Shown: positions 18,823-29,032, counted from the first letter of the stretch. The stretch: 64,000 bases of DNA from Prosthecodimorpha hirschii (GCF_001305515.1 NZ_LJYW01000001.1:5430857-5494856), one strand, 5' to 3'. Made by a program: numbers and translations. Notes: generated from the letters alone by a model not told the origin.

Positions 18823-19665
18823 TCAGGTCTCAGGCGAACCGGTTCGCGCCAGGGCGGCGAAGCCGGCCACGTCGATCTCCTCGGCGCGCCGGGTCGGCTC
18901 GATGCCGGCGGCGGCGAGCGCGGCTTCCGGGTCGGCGAAGACGGACTTCAGGCTGGAGCGCAGCATCTTGCGGCGCTGGTTGAAGGCGGCGGCGACGACC
19001 TTTTCGAGCCGGTCCGGATCGGCGGCGAGCGGCGCCGGGCGCGGCACCAGATGGACGATCGCCGAGGTCACCTTGGGCGGCGGCACGAAGGCCTTGGGGC
19101 CGACCTCGAACAGGATGCGGGCCTCCGAGCGCCAGCCGGCGAGCACGCCGAGCCGGCCATAGGCATCGTCGCCGGCGGCGGCCACGATCCGTTCGGCGAC
19201 CTCGCGCTGGAACATCAGCGTCGCGCTCGTCCACCATGGCGGCCAGGGCTCGGTGCGCAGCCACCCGACCAGAAGCGGGGTCGCGACATTGTAGGGCAGG
19301 TTGGCGACGATACGGGCCGGGCCGCCGGCCAGTGCGGCCATGTCGACCGCCAGCGCGTCGCCCGAGACCACCTCGAGCCGGCCGGGATAGTGGGCGGCGA
19401 TCTCGGCGAGCGCCGCCAGGCAGCGTTCGTCGCGCTCGATGGCCACGACGCGGCGTGCGCCGCCGGCCAGCAGCGCCCGCGTCAGCCCGCCCGGCCCGGG
19501 GCCGACCTCGACCACCGTGGCGCCTTCGAGGTCGCCGGAGGCCCGGGCGATTCGGGCCGTCAGGTTCAGGTCGAGCAGGAAATTCTGGCCGAGCGACTTG
19601 CGCGCATCGAGCCCGAACCGGCTGATCACGTCGCGCAGCGGCGGCAAATCGTCGATCTGCGCCAT
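18823..19665 (-). CDS. rsmA: 16S rRNA (adenine1518/1519-N6)-dimethyltransferase
   Basis: Dimethylates two adjacent adenines in the 3' hairpin of 16S rRNA during 30S maturation. The 280-residue protein has the family N-terminus [18 protein letters not shown], the SAM-binding [16 protein letters not shown] and the catalytic [11 protein letters not shown]. The start at 19665 ([10 protein letters not shown]) gives the usual RsmA N-terminus; 12 more codons are open upstream but overlap pdxA. Only 1 bp separates it from the pdxA stop, so it is the last gene of the minus-strand block running from lptF. Confidence 0.97.
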   Translation of the reverse strand: MAQIDDLPPLRDVISRFGLDARKSLGQNFLLDLNLTARIARASGDLEGATVVEVGPGPGGLTRALLAGGARRVVAIERDERCLAALAEIAAHYPGRLEVVSGDALAVDMAALAGGPARIVANLPYNVATPLLVGWLRTEPWPPWWTSATLMFQREVAERIVAAAGDDAYGRLGVLAGWRSEARILFEVGPKAFVPPPKVTSAIVHLVPRPAPLAADPDRLEKVVAAAFNQRRKMLRSSLKSVFADPEAALAAAGIEPTRRAEEIDVAGFAALARTGSPET

Positions 19666-19666
19666 G

Positions 19667-20785
19667 TCAGGCGGCCGCCCCGGCAGGGCTGCCCGCGGCA
19701 TCCGCTGCGGCCATGCGGGCGGCCATGCGCAGGGCGGCCACGAGGCTGTCCGGCCGCGCCCGGCCGGTGCCGGCGATATCGAGCGCCGTGCCGTGATCCG
19801 GCGACGTGCGCACGAAGGGCAGGCCGAGCGTGACGTTGACGGTCTCGTCGAACGCGATGGTCTTGACCGGGATGAGGGCCTGATCGTGATACATCAGCAG
19901 CGCGGCGTCATAGCCGCGGCGCGCGGCCGGGTGGAACATCGTATCGGAGGGCAGGGGCCCGAAGGCGTCGATGCCGAGGCCCTTCAGGGCGGCGACCGCC
20001 GGGGCGACGATCTCGTCGTCCTCCCGGCCCATCGTGCCGTTCTCGCCGGCATGCGGGTTGAGCCCGCCGACGGCCAGGCGCGGCGTCTTGAGCCCGAATC
20101 GGGCGGCAAGATCGGCGGCGACGATGCGGCCGGTCTCGACGATCAGGTCCGTCGTCAGCAGCCCCGGCACGGCGGCGAGCGCGACATGCACCGTCACCGG
20201 CACGGTGCGCAATTCCGGGCCGGCCAGCATCATGATCGGCGTCCAGGCGCCACCCGCAGAGGGGCCGGGTCCGAATCGGCGGGCGAGTTCGCCGAGGAAC
20301 TCGGTATGGCCGGGGAAGCGGAAACCGGCGCCGTAGAGCGCGTGCTTGTTGATCGGGTTGGTGACGACCGCCGCGGCGAGGCCGGTCCGGACATGCTCGA
20401 CCGCCGTCTCGATCGAGGCGATCACAGCCGGCGCGTCGGCCGGGACCAGACGGCCCGGTTCGCCGACGACCGGATGGCCGACCGCGACCACCGGCAGCGC
20501 GCGGGCGAAGATCCCGGCGGCGGCGGACGGCTCCGTGGCCTCGATCGGGACCTCGATACCGAGGCAGGCGGCGCGGCGCGCGAGGGCGTCGGCATCGCCG
20601 AGAAGATAGAAGGGCGGCAGGTCGCGGTGGCGGTGATAGGCCTGAAGGGTCACGTCGAGGCCGATGCCGCCCGGTTCTCCGAGCGTCAGGGCCAGCGGCA
20701 GGGGAGCGGCGGACAAGCCCGATCGCCCGTGGCCCGATCGCCCGGGGATCGATCCGGTCGCAGCGGTCGCGCGCGCATCGGCCAT
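19667..20785 (-). CDS. pdxA: 4-hydroxythreonine-4-phosphate dehydrogenase
   Basis: NAD-dependent step of the DXP-dependent pyridoxal-phosphate pathway; its product is condensed by PdxJ, encoded at 59822 in this window. The 372-residue protein has [12 protein letters not shown] near residue 34, [30 protein letters not shown] and the metal-binding His in [11 protein letters not shown]. The first 25 or so residues look like a non-conserved extension, so a later start is possible. It lies 4 bp from surA upstream and 1 bp from rsmA downstream. Confidence 0.95.
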   Translation of the reverse strand: MADARATAATGSIPGRSGHGRSGLSAAPLPLALTLGEPGGIGLDVTLQAYHRHRDLPPFYLLGDADALARRAACLGIEVPIEATEPSAAAGIFARALPVVAVGHPVVGEPGRLVPADAPAVIASIETAVEHVRTGLAAAVVTNPINKHALYGAGFRFPGHTEFLGELARRFGPGPSAGGAWTPIMMLAGPELRTVPVTVHVALAAVPGLLTTDLIVETGRIVAADLAARFGLKTPRLAVGGLNPHAGENGTMGREDDEIVAPAVAALKGLGIDAFGPLPSDTMFHPAARRGYDAALLMYHDQALIPVKTIAFDETVNVTLGLPFVRTSPDHGTALDIAGTGRARPDSLVAALRMAARMAAADAAGSPAGAAA

Positions 20786-20789
20786 GGGG

Positions 20790-21758
20790 TCACCGCTTGT
20801 AGTCGATCACGGCGATGCGCCGCAGTTCGGTGATGTATTGCCGGGCGAGCAGCTGGCCTTCCTGCTCGCGCAGTTCGTCCTCGATCTTGCCGCGCACCGA
20901 GAAGTCGCCCTTGATGTCGCGCCGGCCGCAGACGGCCAGCATTTCGACGCCGGTCGGGGTCGGGACCGGCTTGGAGACCTTGCCGACGCCGGTCTCGGCG
21001 AGCACGCCGCGGAACTGCGGCGGCAGTTCGTCTTCGGTCCGCTTGCCGATGCCCTTGATCACGACTTCCGAGAAGCCCTTGGCGACCGCCACCATGCCCT
21101 CGCAACCGTTGACCTTGGCGCGGAAGGCTTCGGCCTCCTTGAGGCGCTGCGCGCCGGAGCCGGGCTGCGACTTGGACACCACGAAGGTGACCTGCTGGAG
21201 GGCGTATTCGGCCGTCGTGCGATCGGCGCTGTCCGGCGTCTTGCCGCCGTCCTTGGCGCGCTGCTTGCTGAGGGCGGCGGCGATCTGGCTGTCGGTGATC
21301 GAGACGGTGCGCTGGAACCGCTGCACCACCATCTGCTGCCAGATCACCTGGGTGCGCAGCCGCCCGCGCAGGGTGGCGAAGTCGATGCCCTGCTGGCCGA
21401 GCGCCATGCGCAGCTGATCGGGCGTCAGGCGGACGCGCTGCGCGATGGTCGCCACCGCGGCATCGACCTGGGCTTCGTTGACGGTGATCTTGAGCCGCTT
21501 GGCCTCCTGCAGCTTCAGCTTCTCCTCGACCATCTCCTCGGTCGCCTGCTTCATCAGGGCGTCGCCGGACAGGTCGCGCTGCACCAGGCGCAGGAAGCGG
21601 GCGCGCTGCGCGATCTCGTTGGTGGTGACCGGTTCGCCGTTGACGATGGCCTTGATCGCCGATTGCGCCGCAGCGCCGGTGGTTGTTGCGCCCGTCGCCA
21701 TGACGAAGGCCGCCACGGCGATGCCGCATCCCAGGAACGCGCTGCCGATGCGATGCAT
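20790..21758 (-). CDS. surA: Periplasmic SurA-like peptidyl-prolyl isomerase/chaperone
   Basis: Chaperone for outer-membrane proteins such as LptD. From the ATG at 21758 the 322-residue protein begins with a signal peptide (MHRIGSAFLGCGIAVAAFVM, cut after GAAAQ) and then the SurA_N segment IKAIVNGEPVTTNEIAQRAR. A parvulin-like region follows, but the canonical PPIase core is weakly conserved, as in other alphaproteobacterial SurA proteins. A purine-rich AGAGGG precedes the start. The frame extends about 135 codons further, but that sequence covers a large palindrome and is not protein-like. It is next to lptD, its expected client. Confidence 0.85.
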   Translation of the reverse strand: MHRIGSAFLGCGIAVAAFVMATGATTTGAAAQSAIKAIVNGEPVTTNEIAQRARFLRLVQRDLSGDALMKQATEEMVEEKLKLQEAKRLKITVNEAQVDAAVATIAQRVRLTPDQLRMALGQQGIDFATLRGRLRTQVIWQQMVVQRFQRTVSITDSQIAAALSKQRAKDGGKTPDSADRTTAEYALQQVTFVVSKSQPGSGAQRLKEAEAFRAKVNGCEGMVAVAKGFSEVVIKGIGKRTEDELPPQFRGVLAETGVGKVSKPVPTPTGVEMLAVCGRRDIKGDFSVRGKIEDELREQEGQLLARQYITELRRIAVIDYKR

Positions 21759-22216
21759 TCTTCGAAGCCCTCTCTTGGTCCGGCACCCATCCGTCGATCC
21801 GATCGGGGCGACACCATCCGCCCCGTCCATGGACCCGAACCGCTCGTCATTCGCTGCTGAGGTCGATCGCTTGGGCCTGTCCCGTTCGGATCGTGACGAT
21901 CCGAACGGGACAGGCCCGAACGCCCTATGCCTTCGGGACGTGGCGAAAGCATGGTTTCGTGCCCGCCGGCCGACCGTCATCCCGAACGGTTCCGCTGTAG
22001 CGCAACTTCGAGCCGGACGAAATGCGGCTGAGCCCGGAATTCCACGCCGGGCGGCCTTTGCGCCGGATCGGCGTGCCCAGTTTCGGCGGGCCTGCAACCG
22101 GGATACCCGCCCGACCTCCGCCTGCGCCCCGACCGGTCGGCGACGCAGCGGCGTCGCCCGCAAGCCCGATGCGATCCGATTCGCGCGGCACCCGGAGGCG
22201 GCGCGCGGCCGGCCGC
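21759..22216. other. Non-coding interval surA-lptD with large palindrome
   Basis: No gene is supported in 458 bp between two co-oriented genes. The main feature is the 45-bp palindrome at 21873-21917. The rest is GC-rich without visible promoter boxes. The length is unusual for a block whose other junctions are 1-5 bp. Confidence 0.6.
21873..21917. repeat. 45-bp near-perfect palindrome (22-bp arms)
   Basis: The left arm 21873-21894 begins GGGCCTGTCCCG and ends GGATCGT; the right arm 21896-21917 is its exact reverse complement, with a single G at 21895 between them. No T-run follows on either strand, so it is not a classical terminator. It could form a cruciform or a very stable RNA hairpin in a surA-lptD transcript. 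Confidence 0.95.
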
Positions 22217-24775
22217 TCAGCGCATCAGGCTGTTCGAGACCGCGCCGTCGCCGATCGTGCGCAGGCCGAAGCGGAAATAGAGCACGCGGTCGGACAGGAT
22301 GCGGCTGTCCTTCGACTTGGTCAGCGCCCGGTCGGTATCCTCCGTATAGGCGAGCGATGCCGAGAAGCTGTCGTTGTCGAAGCCGAGCCCGAGTGTGTTG
22401 TTGACCACGAAGGAGTTCTCGACATCGTAGCGGATGCCGCCGAACAGGCGCCAGTTCTGGGCCATGCGCAGGTTGAGGGCGCTCTGCACTTCCTCGCGTG
22501 CGGGGTCGAGCTTGCCGATCTGATAGGGCGTGTTGTTCAGAAGGTTGTAGAAATACTGCGGCGTGCGCAGGTAGGCATAGGTCAGCGAGCCGCTCAGCGG
22601 GCCGCTGGTGCCGGTCGCCTGAACCTCGGCGCGGTTCAGCGCCAGGCTGCGGTTGTCGAAGCGGGCGCTCGACCCGAACCGGAAGCCGCGCCCGGTATCG
22701 ATGGCGATCGAGGTGACATAGTCGGACCGATCGGTGTCGAGGCCGGAGCCGTATCCGGTCAGCGGGCGCGGATCCATGGCCATGATCCGGGCGATCTGCG
22801 GGTCGGCGAAGCTGTTGGTCCCGGCGAGCAGGTAGGACTGCCCGGCCAGCAGGGTCACCGACCCGCCGCCGGTCGGCAGGAAGGTGTAACGGAAGCCCAT
22901 ATTGGCCCGCGTCGCGCCTTCGGCCCGGTCGAATCCGGAGAACTTGTCCGGGTCGAACAGATTGCTCGTGTCGAAGACGAAGCTCTGCGCGTCCTCGTTC
23001 GGCAGGCGACCGACATACTGCTCGTTCGGTCGTGCCACCAACTGGGCGATCGGCTCGAAGATGTGGTTGCCGAAGGTGGTGTTTGCGATGAACGGATAGC
23101 GGTATTCGATGCCGACGGTCGGCATGATGCGCGCATAGGTGCCGGTATCGACCCAGCCGATATGCGGATTGGTGCTCTGGGACGAGAATACGTCGGCCCG
23201 CAGGCCGAGGAACGGCGTGAAGATCTGGCCGATCGAGTCGATATACTGGCGTCGCCAGGTCACATCAGCCGACATGCGGGTGTAGTTGCCCGATGCGCCA
23301 TAGACCTGACGCATCTGATCGATGTCGGTCTTCAGCCGGCTGAGGCTGGTGAAGTTGAAGCGACCCGCCAGCTCGCCGCCCATGACCGGGTCGGGATAGA
23401 CGAAGTCATAGTCGATGACCGGCGCCACCAGCGGCTGCTTCTGTTCCAGGAAGCGGCCATAGGGCAGGGGCTTGCCGTTGTCCTTGCGGAAGACGTAGTA
23501 GTCGTCCTCGAACACCTGGAACTGGTAGATGCGCGCGTCGAAATAGTTCCGCTCGCCCTTGCCGGTCATATAGATGGTCGAGGTTGCTTCCTGCCGGTCG
23601 GACGGAACCAGCTTGTAGTCGAGCAGGAACTTGCGATCGGACAGCAGGACGGCATCCCAGCCCCACTTCCACTGCTCGTTGATGTTGAACTCGCCCTTGG
23701 TGAAGACGGCGCCGCGCGAGACGCGGTCGCCGCTCGTGCCGGAAAAGGCGCCCGGATCGTTCTGGTTGATGCCGACGAGGCGGACCGACCACTTGCCGGT
23801 CTCCAGGCGGTTGCGCACCTCCACGTCGCCGAGCACGCCCTGGCGCGACAGCAGCGTCGGTGCCAGGGTCACGTCCCAGTCGTGCGTCGGCGCCCAGAAA
23901 TAGGGCGCCTGCATGCCGAAACCGAGCGTGCTGGAGGCGAGGAAGCCGGGCGCCAGGAAGCCGGTCTTGCGGGCGACGGTCGGGTCGGGAAGCGAGAAAT
24001 AGGGCACGTAGGCGATCGGCGTGCCCAGGAATTCCAGTTTCGCATCCTCGTAGTAGACCGTCTTCTCCTGCTGATTGTGGATGATCTTGGCGGCGCGGAT
24101 CTGCCAGAAGGGCGGCTTGGTCGGCTCGTTGACGCAGGTCTGGCAGGCCGAATAGACGCCGTTCTCGAAGACCGTGACGTTGCCGTCCCGGCGGTCGGCC
24201 TTGCCGGCCGAGAAGCGCGACCGTTCGGTGGTGTCGATGGCCAGCGACGTGACGAAGCCGTCGCGGAAATTCTCCGTGACGTCGATGGTCTCGCCGTTGA
24301 TGACGTTGCCCTGAGGCTCGACCAGCCGGGCCGAGCCCTCGGCCACAACGCGCTTGGTCACGCGATGGAAGGTCACCCGGGCGGCGGTCAGCGTGTAGCC
24401 GTTGTAGCGGATCTCGACCTTGCCGACCGCCGTCACGGTGTTGCGCTTGTTGTCGTAGACGACCTGATCGGACTCCAGGAACATCTTCGCAGCCGCGCCG
24501 TTCTTCGGCTGCGTCAGGCGCTTCATGATGTCCTGCGCGGCGACCCCGCCGGCAAGTCCCGCATCGGCGAGCGTCAGCGCCGTCAGCACGACGGCACCGA
24601 GCGCCGCGGCGCGACCCCAGGATGGGGCATGGAGCCGGGTTTGGGCGCGGGCCGAAGCCGGGGCGCCGGAACCGCCCGGATCACGGGTCCGTTCGTCGGC
24701 ACGCAACTTCCCGTTCCGCGGAACGACGGGTTCCGCGGCTCGGCTTTGGCGCCGTTCATGGAGGGGCGGCGACAT
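22217..24775 (-). CDS. lptD: LPS-assembly outer-membrane protein LptD
   Basis: Outer-membrane component that inserts lipopolysaccharide into the outer leaflet, working with LptE. The 852-residue protein has an Arg-rich N-terminus, then a hydrophobic signal segment (AAALGAVVLTALTLADAGL), an OstA-like periplasmic domain (VVYDNKRNTVTAVGKVEIRY, VTKRVVAEGSARLVEPQGN), the YSACQTC cysteine pair and a C-terminal beta-barrel region. The long N-terminus before the signal segment suggests that the true start may be further in. It is 2 bp from lptG, in a block lptF-lptG-lptD-surA serving LPS export. Confidence 0.94.
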   Translation of the reverse strand: MSPPLHERRQSRAAEPVVPRNGKLRADERTRDPGGSGAPASARAQTRLHAPSWGRAAALGAVVLTALTLADAGLAGGVAAQDIMKRLTQPKNGAAAKMFLESDQVVYDNKRNTVTAVGKVEIRYNGYTLTAARVTFHRVTKRVVAEGSARLVEPQGNVINGETIDVTENFRDGFVTSLAIDTTERSRFSAGKADRRDGNVTVFENGVYSACQTCVNEPTKPPFWQIRAAKIIHNQQEKTVYYEDAKLEFLGTPIAYVPYFSLPDPTVARKTGFLAPGFLASSTLGFGMQAPYFWAPTHDWDVTLAPTLLSRQGVLGDVEVRNRLETGKWSVRLVGINQNDPGAFSGTSGDRVSRGAVFTKGEFNINEQWKWGWDAVLLSDRKFLLDYKLVPSDRQEATSTIYMTGKGERNYFDARIYQFQVFEDDYYVFRKDNGKPLPYGRFLEQKQPLVAPVIDYDFVYPDPVMGGELAGRFNFTSLSRLKTDIDQMRQVYGASGNYTRMSADVTWRRQYIDSIGQIFTPFLGLRADVFSSQSTNPHIGWVDTGTYARIMPTVGIEYRYPFIANTTFGNHIFEPIAQLVARPNEQYVGRLPNEDAQSFVFDTSNLFDPDKFSGFDRAEGATRANMGFRYTFLPTGGGSVTLLAGQSYLLAGTNSFADPQIARIMAMDPRPLTGYGSGLDTDRSDYVTSIAIDTGRGFRFGSSARFDNRSLALNRAEVQATGTSGPLSGSLTYAYLRTPQYFYNLLNNTPYQIGKLDPAREEVQSALNLRMAQNWRLFGGIRYDVENSFVVNNTLGLGFDNDSFSASLAYTEDTDRALTKSKDSRILSDRVLYFRFGLRTIGDGAVSNSLMR

Positions 24776-24777
24776 GC

Positions 24778-25872
24778 CTAGCCATCCTCCCGGTACAGCA
24801 AAATCGTAAATCCCATCAAGGAACCGATCACTGCCGGTGTCCAGGCTGCGAGCGCCGGATTGACGATTCCGACCCCGCCCAGATCCCGGGCTACCTCGAC
24901 CACGACATAAAGCACGAAGCCCGCGGACACGCCACCGAGAATCAAGCGGCCGACATTGCCGAACCGGAACACTCCCAGGGAAACGGTCGCCGCGATCAGC
25001 ACCATGGCGGCCAGCAGAAGCGGGCGCGCCATCAGCATCTGATACTGCAGTTCGTAGCCGTAGGCGGGCAATCCGGCATTTCGGGCGATCTCCACATAGC
25101 TCCGCAGGGCCCAGAACGAGATGGTCTCCGGCGTCGACAGGCTCTCCCGGATCTGCTCGATCGTCAGATAGGTCGGGATCGTATAGGTCGCATGTTCCGC
25201 GGGCGCCTGATCCTCGCTGCGCACCAGCGCTTGCGAAAGCACCCAGGCGCCGTCGGCAAAGACCGCCTCGCGGGCATCGATTCGCGCCCGGAAGCGGCCC
25301 TGCCGGTCGAAGCTCATCACGGTCACGTCGCCGAGCCGGGCGCCCTGGTCAAGCGACTGCCGGGCCCTGATCACCGACTCGCCGTTCGGCCCGTCCTGTC
25401 GCAGCCAGACATCGCTGGTCGATGCGATCGGGTTCAGGCGCTTGTCGCGCCCGGTCAGCTCATAGAGCTGCTCTTCCGCCCGGTCCTTCAGGCCGGCGGC
25501 GATCGGGTTCCACAGCGTGGTGCCGACCGCGCCGAGCGTCACCGCCACGACCAGGGCCGGCGCGATGAACTGCCAGACCGATATGCCGGCCGCGCGCGCC
25601 ACGACCAGTTCGAGGTTGCGCGACAGGCCCAGGAAGGCCGCGATGGCGCCGAACAGGGTGGCGAAGGGCAACACCTGCTCGGCGATCGACGGCACCCGGA
25701 ACAGCGAGATCAGCGCGATCCCGCCGGCCGAGAAGGCCTTGGCGTCGGCGGTGCGCCGGAACAGCTCCAGGAAGTCGAACAGCCAGATGATCGCGCAGGA
25801 GAAGCCGAACACGATCAGGATCGCGCGGACGAAGCGGCTGGCGAAATAGGTGGCGAGGGTGCGACCGATCAT
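24778..25872 (-). CDS. lptG: LPS export ABC transporter permease LptG
   Basis: Inner-membrane half of the LptB2FG extractor that pulls LPS towards the periplasmic bridge. The 364-residue protein has N-terminal helices (VRAILIVFGFSCAIIWLFDF and the next pair), a large periplasmic beta-jellyroll domain and C-terminal helices (LLLAAMVLIAATVSLGVFRF and following). The ATG at 25872 overlaps the lptF stop by 4 bp, supporting co-translation. The lptB ATPase gene is not in this window. Confidence 0.95.
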   Translation of the reverse strand: MIGRTLATYFASRFVRAILIVFGFSCAIIWLFDFLELFRRTADAKAFSAGGIALISLFRVPSIAEQVLPFATLFGAIAAFLGLSRNLELVVARAAGISVWQFIAPALVVAVTLGAVGTTLWNPIAAGLKDRAEEQLYELTGRDKRLNPIASTSDVWLRQDGPNGESVIRARQSLDQGARLGDVTVMSFDRQGRFRARIDAREAVFADGAWVLSQALVRSEDQAPAEHATYTIPTYLTIEQIRESLSTPETISFWALRSYVEIARNAGLPAYGYELQYQMLMARPLLLAAMVLIAATVSLGVFRFGNVGRLILGGVSAGFVLYVVVEVARDLGGVGIVNPALAAWTPAVIGSLMGFTILLYREDG

Positions 25873-27056
25873 CCGGGCTCCCCCCGCGTGCGCGGACCGA
25901 AGCGGTCGACGATCGACTGGCCGAAATCGGCCAGCGCCTCGAGGAGGCGCTCGGCGGTGCGTGGCAGCGCGAACTGGCGGTCGAGCCGGATCATGGCAAG
26001 GCCGGCCACGATCACCGCCACGGGAACGACATAGGTCAGCCCGGCGGCGGCGGCCGAACCGATCGAGCCGCTCAGCGCCGCGAAATGCAGGCCGCGCACC
26101 AGCACGGCCGCCACCAGGGTCAGCGCGACCGCCAGGCCGCGGCCCTGGCGGTTGGTCCGGGCATCGCCGAGGAACAGGAAGGCGATCACCGCGAAGGCGA
26201 CCGGCAGCAGCGGCTGCGACAGGCGGTCGTTGAGTTCGTAGCGGAAGCGGCCGAGATTCTTCGCGGTGTATTCGTCGGCGAGATCCGGCGCCAGAAGTTC
26301 CGCCGTGCTGCGTTCGTTGGCGCGGAAGACCGGCTTGGCATTCTGCGGCGTCAGTTCGGACAGATCGAAGGCATAGGCCTCGAACTTCACGATCGACAGC
26401 GAATCGTCGCGCGTCTGGATGCGCTGCAGCACGCCGTCGCGCATGACGAGCAGCGTCCGGCCGGGCGTTTCCAGGACCACGGCGCGGTCGGCGATGTAGG
26501 TGTAGGCGATCTCCTTGTCGCGCCGGTCGTCGATGACCAGCCCGACCAGCGACCCGTCGCCGCCGCGGCTGCGGATGTGGAAGGTCAGGCCGGGCTCGAT
26601 CTCGGTGAACCGGCCGGGCCGGACGATGGTGGCGATCAGATCGACGTTGACCTTGGTGATCTCGGTGCGCAGCAGCTTCTGGGCCTCCGGCGCCGCGACC
26701 GTGGCGATCGCCAGCATGGCCACGCCGACCAGGCCGGCGAGAATCAGGAGCGGGCGCAACACGACCATGCGCGATCCGCCGCTGGCATTGATCACGACCA
26801 GTTCGCTGTCGGCGTTGAGCGCATTGAGCGTGAAGATCGCGGCAACCAGAAGCGCGAAGGGGGCGATCACGACCGACAGATAGGGCAGCGCCAGAACCGA
26901 GATCTCGACCAGGATCAGCAGCGTCTGCCCCTTGGCGGTGACGAGACTCATCTGCCGCAGCGCCTGGGTGGTCCAGACGACGCCGGCCAGGGCGACCAGC
27001 GTCGTGAGAAACGCTGCCGTCAGCCGTTTGAGCAGGTATCGCTCGATCAGTCCCAT
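25869..27056 (-). CDS. lptF: LPS export ABC transporter permease LptF
   Basis: Partner permease of LptG. The 395-residue protein starts MGLIERYLLKRLTAAFLTTL and shows the YjgP/YjgQ pattern: ASGGSRMVVLRPLLILAG in the cytoplasmic coupling region, a periplasmic domain and C-terminal transmembrane helices. It is the first gene of the minus-strand run lptF-lptG-lptD-surA-pdxA-rsmA and is divergent from pepA; 291 bp between the two starts should hold both promoters, though I cannot assign boxes with confidence. Confidence 0.95.
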   Translation of the reverse strand: MGLIERYLLKRLTAAFLTTLVALAGVVWTTQALRQMSLVTAKGQTLLILVEISVLALPYLSVVIAPFALLVAAIFTLNALNADSELVVINASGGSRMVVLRPLLILAGLVGVAMLAIATVAAPEAQKLLRTEITKVNVDLIATIVRPGRFTEIEPGLTFHIRSRGGDGSLVGLVIDDRRDKEIAYTYIADRAVVLETPGRTLLVMRDGVLQRIQTRDDSLSIVKFEAYAFDLSELTPQNAKPVFRANERSTAELLAPDLADEYTAKNLGRFRYELNDRLSQPLLPVAFAVIAFLFLGDARTNRQGRGLAVALTLVAAVLVRGLHFAALSGSIGSAAAAGLTYVVPVAVIVAGLAMIRLDRQFALPRTAERLLEALADFGQSIVDRFGPRTRGEPG

Positions 27057-27347
27057 GCACCGTCCGACCCCGGCGCGCGCGGCCGGTACGCCCTCTTTAC
27101 CCTATCCCCATGCCACCGAAGAAGACCTAATGCTTGACCAAGAGTTATGGTTAATGCCCGGATGACGCAGCGGATTCCTGTCGTGGCCCGGCGGCGCCCG
27201 AACGTCTGCGTGCCGGTGTCGCGTGCAGGCCACAGATGCGCCGCAGCCCTTGCCGTCCGGGCTCCGCCCCGCCATCTTCGCTGTCCCGCCCCATTCGCGC
27301 GCCCTTGCCGCGCGGCTGAGACCGATACCCGCCTCGGAGGAGAGCCG

Positions 27348-28850
27348 ATGTCCGCCGCCACGATTGCGTTCCAGAAACCTGTCCTCCCGGAGGCCGGCAT
27401 CGTCGTTCTTCTCGCCGGCGACGGCGCGGCGCTCGGTCCGCTGGCCGGCGAACTCGACACCGCCACGGGCGGAACGCTGGCGCGGGCGATCGCGGCGGCG
27501 GCCTACAAGGGCAAGCAGTTCGCGGTGCTCGACCTGATCGCGCCGGCCGGCTCCAGCCTCGACCGGGTGCTGGTGGTCGGACTCGGTAAGCCGGCCGAGA
27601 TGACGGAATATGACTGGACCCGGCTTGGCGGTGCGATCGCCGGCAAGCTCGGCGAGATCAAGGCCGAGGCCGCCACGCTGGTCGTCGAGCGGCCGGACGG
27701 CGTCGCGGTCGAGGCGGCCCAGGCGGCCGACATCGCGCTCGGCGCGTCGCTGCGCCACTACCGTTTCGACCGCTACAAGACCAAGAAGAAGGACGACGAG
27801 GCCAACGGCGCCAAGGGCTTGAAGCTCTCGCTCGCGGTCGAGGGCCATGCGGCGGCGAAGAAGGCCTGGGCCGGCCGGCAGGCGGTCGCCGATGGCGTGA
27901 CGATCGCGCGCGACCTGGTCATCGAGCCGCCGAACGTGCTCTCGCCGGAGGAGTTCGCCCGCCGCGCCAAGGAACTGCAGAAGCTCGGCGTTGAGGTCGA
28001 GATCCTGACCGAGAAGGAGATGAAGAAGCTCGGCATGGGCGCCTTTCTGGGCGTCGGCCAGGGCTCGACGCGGCCGCCGCGGCTGGTGGTGATGCGCTGG
28101 AACGGCGGCAAGGAGAAGGATCAGCCGATCGCCTTCATCGGCAAGGGCGTGGTGTTCGACACCGGCGGCATCTCGATCAAGCCGGCCGCCGGCATGGAGG
28201 ACATGAAGGGCGACATGGCCGGCGCGGCCTGCGTCACCGGACTGATGCACGCGCTCGCCGCCCGCAAGGCCAAGGCGAACGTGATCGGCGCGATCGGTCT
28301 GGTCGAGAACATGCCCGACGGCAACGCGCAGCGTCCGGGCGACATCGTCACCTCGATGTCGGGCCAGACCATCGAGATCATCAACACCGATGCCGAGGGC
28401 CGGCTCGTGCTGGCCGATGTGGTCTGGTACGTCCAGGATCGCTTCAAGCCGCGCTTCATGCTCGATCTGGCGACCCTGACCGGCGCGATTCTGGTCGCGC
28501 TCGGCAAGTCCCATGCGGGCCTGTTCTCGACCTCCGACGAACTCGCCGCCCAGGTCTCGGCCGCCGGCGAGGCGACCGGCGAGCGCGTCTGGCGCATGCC
28601 GCTCGGGCCCGACTACGACAAGATGATCGATTCCACCTTCGCCGACATGAAGAATACCGGCGGCCGCTACGGCGGCTCGATCACCGCGGCGCAGTTCATC
28701 AAGCGCTTCACCAACGACGTGCCCTGGGTGCATCTCGACATCGCCGGCACCGGCATGGAGGCCAGCGCCTCCGAGATCAACAAGGCCTGGTCCTCCGGCT
28801 GGGGCGTGCGCCTGCTCGACCGGATGGTAAAAGACAACTATGAGGGGTAG
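27348..28850 (+). CDS. pepA: Leucyl aminopeptidase
   Basis: Two-metal exopeptidase removing N-terminal residues from peptides in the cytoplasm; some homologues also bind DNA. The 500-residue protein has the M17 signature [12 protein letters not shown], the metal-binding [18 protein letters not shown], and [12 protein letters not shown]. The ATG at 27348 follows GGAGGAG at good spacing; an open stretch of 67 codons upstream lies in the intergenic region and is not used. It is divergent from lptF. In relatives holC normally follows directly, but here another gene intervenes. Confidence 0.97.
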   Translation: MSAATIAFQKPVLPEAGIVVLLAGDGAALGPLAGELDTATGGTLARAIAAAAYKGKQFAVLDLIAPAGSSLDRVLVVGLGKPAEMTEYDWTRLGGAIAGKLGEIKAEAATLVVERPDGVAVEAAQAADIALGASLRHYRFDRYKTKKKDDEANGAKGLKLSLAVEGHAAAKKAWAGRQAVADGVTIARDLVIEPPNVLSPEEFARRAKELQKLGVEVEILTEKEMKKLGMGAFLGVGQGSTRPPRLVVMRWNGGKEKDQPIAFIGKGVVFDTGGISIKPAAGMEDMKGDMAGAACVTGLMHALAARKAKANVIGAIGLVENMPDGNAQRPGDIVTSMSGQTIEIINTDAEGRLVLADVVWYVQDRFKPRFMLDLATLTGAILVALGKSHAGLFSTSDELAAQVSAAGEATGERVWRMPLGPDYDKMIDSTFADMKNTGGRYGGSITAAQFIKRFTNDVPWVHLDIAGTGMEASASEINKAWSSGWGVRLLDRMVKDNYEG

Positions 28851-28903
28851 AATGAGCCGCTCGGGCGATCCGCCGACGGCACATTCTTGAACGTTTGCAA
28901 CGA

Positions 28904-28944
28904 TTTCAACAGTCGAGTGGGAAAACGGCACTCGACTGTTGAAA
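28904..28944. repeat. 16-bp perfect inverted repeat downstream of pepA
   Basis: TTTCAACAGTCGAGTG at 28904-28919 and its exact complement at 28929-28944 enclose 9 bp. It lies 53 bp after the pepA stop. The arm is AT-rich at its outer end, and no T-run follows on the plus strand, so termination is possible but not typical. Confidence 0.9.
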
Positions 28945-28996
28945 AATGAAATTGCGCGCCTTGAGTGCGGTATTTCAAGGTTCTGACCATAGCCTC

Positions 28997-29026
28997 TTGA
29001 TTTCAAAGGGTTTGTGCAGATACACT
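28997..29026 (+). promoter_or_regulatory. Candidate promoter of the nucleotidyltransferase gene
   Basis: TTGATT at 28997-29002 and TACACT at 29021-29026 with an 18-bp spacer fit a housekeeping promoter. The predicted start of transcription would be at or next to the ATG at 29033, so the mRNA may be leaderless; no Shine-Dalgarno sequence is seen. Confidence 0.45.
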
Positions 29027-29032
29027 GTTCTT

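Noticed and set aside
21873-21917. Palindrome as a rho-independent terminator of lptD
   Set aside because: The 22-bp stem has a 1-base centre and no T-run on either strand; a terminator is not supported by sequence alone.
22022-24781. Open frame of more than 900 codons on the plus strand opposite lptD
   Set aside because: Complement of lptD codons; composition is His/Arg/Gly/Val-rich and not protein-like. lptD has clear motifs on the minus strand.
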